From: Halichondria panicea
Lineage: Eukaryota > Porifera > Demospongiae > Suberitida > Halichondriidae
DNA: 64,000 nucleotides
NCBI RefSeq assembly: GCF_963675165.1
Contig: NC_087391.1
Span: forward strand, 949,001 to 1,013,000
Reading direction: 5' to 3'
The stretch's first letter is position 1. Each line of letters begins with the position of its first letter. The notes beneath the pieces are model-generated. The model did not search any database, had not been told where the DNA came from, and worked only from the letters and a program-made list of their open reading frames with translations. The position numbers were made by a program, and so were the translations under genes. Shown one piece after another: positions 58,301 to 64,000 of this stretch.

Positions 58301-59207
58301 CTTCGGCACCTGTGTCCACCTTAAAAGTCACTGGTATACTGTTAACTGTCACCTGGAGCTTCCATGCTTTTCCTGTTTCCCCTGTTTGTGCAGAATCTAG
58401 GTAGAACTCGTCGCTGTCGGGGTCGGGGTCTCGTACGCTCATGTTCTCTGTAATCTCGGCAACACCCTTAGAAAGGCATTGGGAGCCATAGTGTCCCTTT
58501 CGGTCACATTTGAAACATACAGCATCTCTAGCTGGACAGCGTTGAAATGAATGAGGACTTTTTCCACATCGTTGACACGTTTGTGCTTTGCTCTGTGGTT
58601 TAGTGAATCGTTTGTTCTTGGGTATGTAACGAGTTTTTACTTCTTCTAATCCAGATTGGTCACTGGCAGTGCCCTTTAGGTGGGCTGCTTGTTGTTTTAC
58701 TGCTTCTCGCTGTCGCACAAGTTTCTTTGCTTTCTCCAATGTGAGGTCTGCCTCCATCTGTAGTCGCTCTGAAAGGGATTGGTCTTGAATACCTACGACG
58801 AGGCGGTCCCGTATCATCTCATCTTTGATCGCGCCGTACTCGCAGTTGTCGGCGGCTTGGTGTAGGGAAGTAATAAAAAGTTCAATCGATTCTCCCTTTT
58901 CTTGTTGACGTCTGTTAAAACACGCTCTTTCGAAGATTACGTTCTTTCGAACCTTGAAATGGGCATCATATCTCGCGATGACGCTGTCGAAAACTTTTTT
59001 ATCTTCATTGGATATTCCTGACATGTTCAGGATGTCTTCTGACGCTTCTCCCATACAGTAAAGTAGGGTACTGACCTGTCTTTCGCCTGATTCCGTGGAA
59101 AGACCAGAGGCAATGCGATACTGTTGGAACCTTCCTTTCCAGCGACTCCATTCTTCTGGTTTATCGAAACTAAATGCATTTGGGGGTTGTAGTAAGCTTC
59201 CTGCCAT
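55395..59207 (-). CDS. Gag-Pol polyprotein of the Ty3/gypsy element
   Basis: A single 1270-codon frame without stop or frameshift. In order: a gag-like N-terminal region; two zinc knuckles near residues 211-244 (CQRCGKS...; CFKCDRKGHYGSQC); an aspartic protease with DTG at about 298; reverse transcriptase with LPFGINSAPEHFQ and the active-site VDD near 572; RNase H (SADASAYGLGAVLL) near 728; an integrase HHCC zinc finger near 955-995 and a core with acidic residues in GTDLFEID, SDNGPQYN and GLAERS. It copies the element's RNA into DNA and inserts it. Pol is fused to Gag without a recoding site. No chromodomain is evident at the C-terminus. All catalytic motifs I checked are present, so it may be active. 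Confidence 0.95.
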   Translation of the reverse strand: MAGSLLQPPNAFSFDKPEEWSRWKGRFQQYRIASGLSTESGERQVSTLLYCMGEASEDILNMSGISNEDKKVFDSVIARYDAHFKVRKNVIFERACFNRRQQEKGESIELFITSLHQAADNCEYGAIKDEMIRDRLVVGIQDQSLSERLQMEADLTLEKAKKLVRQREAVKQQAAHLKGTASDQSGLEEVKTRYIPKNKRFTKPQSKAQTCQRCGKSPHSFQRCPARDAVCFKCDRKGHYGSQCLSKGVAEITENMSVRDPDPDSDEFYLDSAQTGETGKAWKLQVTVNSIPVTFKVDTGAEVTAVSENTWKSMPQTPTLQKATKTLCGPDCKPLTLLGETEVHLQVQQRKCTQKIFVVENLRNNLLGLPAIRALQVLEQVGEIQDDSVVQQYPEIFKGLGTFKTDYTIRLKPDATPFAIYVPRRVALPQRPEVEKELQRMQQLGVISKVSEPTPWCAGMVIVTKPSGKLRVCVDLKPLNENVMREVHPLPKVDSTLAQMAGAKVFTKLDTNSGFWQVPLSQESRLLTTFLTPIGRFCFNKLPFGINSAPEHFQRKMNELLADIPGVLVHVDDILIFAATRDVHDQRLHEVLKRIQNEGLTLNKAKCKFHQSRIEYLGHIIDSEGISPDPKRTEAIRKMPPPASLTELRRFMGIVNQLNKFSPKIAELSQPLRKLLSPKQPYTWTPSQDDAFQKLQEEISSNRVLALYDLEKPTKISADASAYGLGAVLLQQNDKEWRPVAFASRALTETETRYAQIEKEALALTWACEKFAEYVLGKRFELETDHKPLVPILGQKSLDTLPPRVLRFRIRLMRFDYTIYHSPGKSLYLADTLSRAPINTLPQKSDMDAEKETENLVDSVITSLPAEEASLETYRHAQSEDPTCSKIIEFCKSGWPNRNQLKGEVSKYYQVRSSLTYTRHLLLYGSRIVIPEKLRKETMEKIHSGHQGIVRCRLRVAQSVWWPGASKTMETFVTHCPECQKNTAPHREPLMPSKLPSYPWEKVGTDLFEIDKTTYLIVVDYFSRFIEVQKLSNTTASGVITALKAIFARHGIPSIMISDNGPQYNCKEMREFAGKYNFCHITSSPYHPQSNGLAERSVKTAKLLLKDSPDPCKALLSYRATPLPSCGFSPAELLMGRKIRTDVPQIQSTFVPKWSYLKEFKETDEKNKHKQKRDYDQRHRARPLMPLPEHTPVWVDTPHGQVPGSIVTTSTQPRSYQVDTPSGEVRRNRVQLRLRGETETNETDVPPVPTERNTRSKTGSAPGPPDYLRC

Positions 59208-59220
59208 CTTTAGAGAGGGG

Positions 59221-59238
59221 ATCCCACTTCTGACACCA
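59221..59238 (-). other. Primer-binding site, tRNA-Leu type
   Basis: 18 nt directly next to the 5' LTR; the plus strand equals a tRNA-Leu acceptor end with CCA. Confidence 0.85.
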
Positions 59239-59384
59239 TGTAGAATTAGGGATTAGACAGGTACCAATGTAGCTTTATCAACACGAGCCAACATAAGACA
59301 TGCGCACAAATCATAAGGTAAAGATCACAACACTAACAAAGGATAAATACAAACAGCATACATAGTAAATACAGTTATACCACA
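59239..59384 (-). repeat. 5' LTR
   Basis: 146 bp; pairs with 55232-55377. The coding frame starts 32 bp inside it. Confidence 0.95.
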
Positions 59385-60969
59385 TAGCGTACTTTTGTAC
59401 TCGATTACCTTCTGATCATGAAGTATGCACACACAACACAACACATATACAAGGTGTGCTCCTCCTCTCGATGATATGGTACACAGATTTGGATGCTTGC
59501 TTCTGTCATCTTCTAAGCTCAATAATTAATAAGAGATGCAGTGTTTTTTGTTGTTATTTACTCTTTTTTTTTTGGTCAACCAACATTCATTATTAATTGC
59601 TCAACCCATAATTATTTATTAATGTTTCAGAGACCAGAGACGATGTCGGGTAAAGGTATGCACACTGAGCACATAATTAATACATGTACTGACACATGAT
59701 AATAATACATCAATGTCAATTTTATCTTGACTCTTGTCTCGATCAGTTTCTGTGTGGGAGAAATTATGTAATCATGAGCACTCAAAGGAGGTACTGTATA
59801 ATTATACGAGATCACGGATATGAAATAACAGTTGACCTTTTTTTTTGTAAAAATTTTCAGCTGTTATTTTGCCACCTCTGCAAACCTAAGCTATCTACGG
59901 CCCTGCATGTGCATGTCCTATCTCCTCTATTGAGTCAGCGCCTTGCACAACACACATACTTCCCAAAAATGTTATAAGCGCACAGCTATTATAGCATGCA
60001 ATCTTTTAGTAGTATGCAGTGGATCTATACTGTATATACGGTTTGATTTTTTGTCTCTGTATTTTACAGCAGCTGTACGGTACGAATCAAAATTAATGCA
60101 AGTGCATAATAAAAGAAAAACCTACTGCCTTGGGCCTGACATCACATCTTATTACAACAACTGTTGGAGGATTTAAATAATGGCATTCAGTCAGAGTTGG
60201 CGCTGTAATTACAGCATAGTACACAAAGAGCACTTACATTAATTTAATATTGTGGTGATCGTGTCCCACACAATCCTCCCAGCCAGCAATGATCGATGCC
60301 AGACATGATCGGGCACTTGATCCTACATGCATCCTCTTCACTTGAACATAATTATGGTAACCATCTTCACACAGAGCTCAGCTTGTTCAGCTAGTACACT
60401 GTCAAGAACCAAGCAAAGGAAAACCTGACAATGTTGTACTGAGATATAAATATGTGAGAATAAAGCTAGTGAATTTCAATGGATTTCCTTAGCTTTGTAC
60501 ATCATGATGCATGCAAGTTTCTCACCTCAGCCTTCTCTGTAAAAGCTAAGGTAGACTTACAGTTACAATACTAGAGCACTCTGTATCCTGGATCATAGTT
60601 CTACTGTGCCAAATGGTGTCCAGTTCCTCGTGTACTTTTACATTGTTTACACCTGTGTTTTTGGAGGTTGTCCTCCAAAAACTTTTGTGCGTGGGTGGAT
60701 GACGCGCGATGCAACCTCTCTATAGTGTGGTCCCACTCACTGTGTACACTAGCTGTATACAGAGCCTACAGTGTGGTCCCACTGTGTACATAGCTAGTGG
60801 TGCGGTACTCTAGCATTTTAAGTGAGGTGAAAAGGGTAGCATATTTATTCACATCAACTGTTAGTAGTGTCACAAGCCAACCGTTTAATCCCGGAGGTAT
60901 CGTCTGGCAAATTACACATGAGCTACTTGTGCAGCTGTTTAAGTGATTGTTTGCATTGGATAAGTGGTT

Positions 60970-62413
60970 TACTTTTTTTTATTTTTTTTTTTATAATTCA
61001 GCATAATTATAGCATAGGATGTACACAATTAGCTAGTATAGCTAGATGTAAAGTGCACCCTAAACAGAAAATATTTAAACACACTGACAGTAACAATATC
61101 TTCTATATTGTACTTACTAACAAGTTTATTCCATAAAGTTATAGCGTGTGGGAAGAATGAGTATTGGTACATTGATGTTCGAAATCTAATTGGTACCAGG
61201 GAGAGACCATTAACTGAGCGGCTATTGTAGACAATCTCTCTTCTTTCAACCGGTGGGTTGGGAAAGTCTATCATGTCATGTAAAATTTTGTACAAATGGC
61301 ACATTCTTGCAACTACTCTTCTTGTCTCCAGACTTGTAAGGCCAGATGCTGACAGCAGTTCTTCCTGCTTTAGATCCCACTGACCCATGCAGACACACTC
61401 TCATGGCAAATCTCTGTACTTTTTCCAGGTTTTCTATATCACTTCTATAGTGGGGACTCCATACTTCTGAAGCATATTCCATATGTGGCCTCACAAAGCT
61501 TTTATATAGTTTTAAGAGAGTGGATGGAGATGCATTGGTTGAGAACCTTCGATAAAGTAGACCAATTAGTTTTCTTGTTTTGTTACAAATGGTAGTAATA
61601 TGAGGGTGCCAGGAGAGATCATCAGATAATGTGAGACCCAGATATTTGTAATTTGGAACTTGTTGCAGCAAGGTTCCATTTAAGTGTAGAGCTGGAGGCA
61701 ACAATGAGCGAGAGGTCTTTTTGGAGACAAACATAAACTTGCATTTTGTCACATTGAATTGAAGTAGCCTAGAGTTCATGAAGGTCGAAACAGCATTTAC
61801 ATCATTTTGAAGTAGCATGTAGTCATTATTAGACTTGATGACTCTATACAGGGCCATATCATCGGCAAACATGTTGAGGTTGCTGTCCTGTGAAATAACT
61901 TCTGTTACTAGGTTGATATAAGAGATGAATAGTAGGGGGCCTAAGACCGAGCCTTGAGGAACTCCAGAAAGGACTCGTAGACTAGATGAAGAACATCCGT
62001 CTATTCCAACAATTGCTCTCTGTCCAGTAAATAACTTTTCATCCACTTAACAATGTACTCATTGACGTGCATATACTGAAGGTGCTTCAAAAGAGCAACA
62101 TGTGGGACGGAGTCAAAAGCTTTTTTGACATCAAAAAATACAATACATACCTCATATCCCCCGTCGACAGCCCTGCTCCAGTCATCAATCACTTGAATGA
62201 GAGCTGACATGCACAATTGAACGTGACGACATAAAGCCCCATTGCCTTGGGGAAATTGGTGAATGTAATTTCATGTGCTCCTCCAGTAGTGCTTTCACGT
62301 GTTTTCCAGGGTCTTGCTTACAACTGGTAGTATTGATATTGGCCGGTAGTTGTTGACAAGTGATGGATCACCACTCTTGGGTACGGGAACAACTCGTGCC
62401 TTTTTCCATGCTG
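60970..62413 (-). mobile_element. CR1/L2/Jockey-like LINE, 5'-truncated and frameshifted
   Basis: In minus-strand order: the start of a reverse transcriptase (ARVVPVPKSGDPSLVNNYRP), then IVFFDVKKAFDSVPH, LSGVPQGSVLGPLLF, the catalytic FADD box, a thumb region (KYLGLTLSDDLSWHPHI) and the tail ending FRVHFTSSYTS. The tail (61029-61388) is in a different frame from the main segment (61276-62046), and 62001-62216 is in yet another, so at least two frameshifts exist. An A-rich tail (T-rich on the plus strand, 60973-60993) marks the 3' end. The endonuclease and ORF1 are missing. Confidence 0.9.
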
Positions 62414-62760
62414 AAGAGTAGTTGCAAGAATGTGCCATTTGTACAAAATTTTACATGACATGATAGACTTTCCCAACCCACCGGTTGAAAGAAGAGTGAT
62501 TGTCTACAATAGCCGCTCAGTTAATGGTCTCTCCCTGGTACCAATTAGATTTCGAACATCAATGTACCAATACTCATTCTTCCCACACGCTATAACTTTA
62601 TGGAATAAACTTGTTAGTAAGTACAATATAGAAGATATTGTCACTGTCAGTGTGTTTAAATATTTTCTGTTTAGGGTGCACTTTACATCTAGCTATATTA
62701 GCTAATTGTGTACATCCTATGCTATATGCTGAATTATTATAAAAAAAAAAAAAAAAAAAC
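62414..62760 (+). mobile_element. Second copy of the same LINE 3' end, opposite orientation
   Basis: Encodes the last 91 residues (MCHLYKILHDMIDFPNPP to FRVHFTSSYIS) and ends in a poly-A run (62741-62759). It abuts the minus-strand copy head-to-head at 62413/62414. Confidence 0.9.
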
Positions 62761-62890
62761 AATGGAACACTTATTGTGGTGCTGGGCTTGTTGTACATTG
62801 CAGTGGTCTTATTATCATTGTTAATATTGTCTGGATATGTTGAATTGAACCCTGGTCCTGGTAATACACCAGATAAAGAAACAGGTAGGC
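62761..62890 (+). mobile_element. Retroelement leader fragment with in-frame 2A-like motif
   Basis: Immediately after the poly-A the sequence reads NGTLIVVLGLLYIAVVLLSL then LILSGYVELNPGPGNTPDKE and ends near a GTAGGC. It is the in-frame version of the leader at 21493-21760. NPGP preceded by YVEL and a hydrophobic stretch fits the 2A consensus (D/G-x-E-x-N-P-G-P, with Y for the first D). The 5' part with the start codon is missing, so this copy is not translated by itself. Confidence 0.75.
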
Positions 62891-64000
62891 TATAAAAGCT
62901 ACTAGTAATAATTATACTATTAGTTTAATATAGCATAATGATGGATTATATCTATTGTAGGCTAGGCCACACCAAATCTACTTGTTTCTCATTCAATGCG
63001 GTCTGGCAGCCGATATAATAATGTGTAACAATTATGTCATTTCCTTACAAAAAAAGCACAGAGCTATTACAAGACTATAATATAGTATATATAGTGGAAT
63101 CTTTGTTGGAACAGAACAAGGTAAACTACACACACTGACAGTGAAAAGAAAAGTCATTCACAATTAATTATATAATTATCATTAATAAATAGTGTTTAGA
63201 TCATTGTTTAGTAAGGCCAAGAGTATATGATAGAGAAAAGAGTATCGAACTTAGTACATCAGATGTATATATGCGGAAGAAATTAGATTACATCACCCAC
63301 GCTTGGATTGGTCAGTGTGCAAATTCCAAGCTTGTGACAGATACAGGAAGTCACATTACTCTCCGCATACATCTGCCAAGCCAACTTATTACATGCTTCA
63401 CGGGTTTCTTTTTGTGAAAGTCAAAACAACGAACCCACAACCATCCACTCCATACCCTTGTAAGGCTTATTTGTTACCACAACATACCAGTGCAGTTCGG
63501 GGAAGCCTAACAGACAGAAACTACCGTATATACAAATGTAGCAGGTAATTTTCAGTTATTTTCGTGGGAAAGCTGACCTCCACAAAAATGTTTCCCTGCG
63601 AAAACATAGGCGTGGTTTACCAGAACGCATGCAATGCAGTGCAAGCAATAAAGTCAAACAAAATTTTTTACTCACACATTTTTTTTACTACACGAAAATT
63701 ACCCGCTATATATGGTAGTTATTTCATGGATATTATTGCTGCTTGCACTGCAGGTAAAGGTAGTCGAGGTTGTTTCAGTCGTGGGTAAATATTCGTTGTC
63801 CAGTGTTCAACCACGAATATTTTGCCCCTAGGAAATTACCAGCTATATACTGTATCCACTCTCCCTTAATTTTTATAATTATTTTTTTACCGGCCTGCCT
63901 GGTCCATAAATTAGAAAGTTTGTGAAACGTGGAATTAAGTTAGCTTGGCCTACTTAATAATAGAACGTTGTGAACAGCTTCCTTATATACCTTGGATGGA
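62890..64000. other. Terminal stretch with MITE pieces only
   Basis: Contains a relative of the MAT1-intron hairpin MITE at 63219-63375 (single arm plus centre). At 63519-63851 are inverted repeats around CTACCGTATATACAAATG / TATATATGGTAGT and GAATATTCGTGG. I see no convincing exon. Confidence 0.55.
63219..63375. mobile_element. Hairpin MITE, second copy
   Basis: Shares AAGAGTATATGA, CTTGGATTGGTCAGTGTGCA and GTGACAGATACAGGAAGTCA with 12638-12850, in reverse orientation in the centre. Confidence 0.75.

Larger units (their letters stand above)
55227..59389 (-). mobile_element. Ty3/gypsy-type LTR retrotransposon, 4153 bp, structurally complete
   Basis: LTRs at 55232-55377 and 59239-59384, each 146 bp, TG...CA, look identical base for base. 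A 5-bp target duplication TAGCG flanks the element (55227-55231, 59385-59389). The primer-binding site at 59221-59238 abuts the 5' LTR and equals the 3' end of a tRNA-Leu including CCA (ATCCCACTTCTGACACCA). A purine tract (minus-strand TAAGGGGGAGA, 55378-55388) precedes the 3' LTR. One long frame fills the interior. Identical LTRs point to recent insertion. It sits inside element X2. Confidence 0.95.
54863..60722. mobile_element. TA-flanked element X, right copy, carrying a nested LTR retrotransposon
   Basis: Ends GAGCGGTTGCATCG (54865) and the complement of GAGAGGTTGCATCG (60720), flanked by TA on both sides. After removing the LTR element and one copy of its target duplication the unit is about 1.7 kb. 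Both ends contain the TTTTTGGAGGACAACCTCC palindrome. Short frames inside show no transposase, so it looks non-autonomous, of Tc1/mariner type by its TA target. Confidence 0.75.

Noticed and set aside
59221-59238. Possible tRNA gene from the tRNA-Leu 3' end sequence
   Set aside because: Only 18 nt match and they abut an LTR; this is a primer-binding site.
52277-60722. One giant 8.4-kb transposon with kilobase-long terminal repeats
   Set aside because: The left arm lacks a partner boundary and merges with a truncated element Y, while 54865-60720 has both proper ends and TA flanks; two separate copies explain it better.

Overview
The window is animal nuclear DNA: AT-rich, with genes split into many short exons by small GT-AG introns and packed with inverted-repeat transposons, retrotransposon pieces and minisatellites. 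The gene set is metazoan (a mind bomb type E3 ligase fragment, an astacin-thrombospondin protease, a TDRD9-like Tudor protein, LC3, MAT1, a sugar transporter). Gene compactness and the style of the unnamed extracellular domain and retroelement proteins suggest a demosponge, perhaps Amphimedon; that identification is an inference, not a sequence match. There are no bacterial or phage features.

Left third (1-19.6 kb). The right-hand copy of a segmental duplication holds a complete 14-exon SLC2-type sugar transporter (6409-9676, minus) and a complete 8-exon MAT1 gene (10832-14470, minus). The left copy (1-2140) holds only the first transporter exons, running off the edge, and the last three MAT1 exons. 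Next come an astacin protease with four TSP1 repeats and a hydrophobic tail (14715-17435, minus) and LC3/ATG8 (17658-19552, plus). These two start 222 bp apart over a shared promoter with a perfect CRE and a perfect NRF1 palindrome.

Middle (19.6-30.3 kb). This is mostly mobile DNA: a 1.24-kb foldback element with TA duplications, a retroelement remnant whose leader contains a frame-broken 2A-like motif, and a hAT-like MITE. A decayed collagen-like gene and the C-terminal exons of a mind bomb homologue, both minus strand, follow.

Right half (30.6-52.3 kb). Three partial plus-strand copies of a TDRD9-like gene (piRNA pathway) lie in tandem; none contains the helicase part. Copies two and three each carry, antisense inside one intron, a secreted-protein gene with a mucin-like repeat and an unnamed Cys-rich domain. 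The copies differ by frameshifts, deletions and transposon insertions, so each works as an empty-site control for the others. Between copies two and three is a small unnamed nuclear-protein-like gene.

Right end (52.3-64 kb). Nested transposons: two TA-flanked elements, a 4.15-kb Ty3/gypsy LTR retrotransposon with apparently identical 146-bp LTRs and one 1270-codon gag-pol frame, a minisatellite, a CR1/L2-like LINE joined head-to-head to a second copy of its own 3' end, and an in-frame 2A-like leader. Exon limits are read by eye from splice signals and frame. The summed exon lengths of the transporter, MAT1, astacin and LC3 models are all multiples of three.
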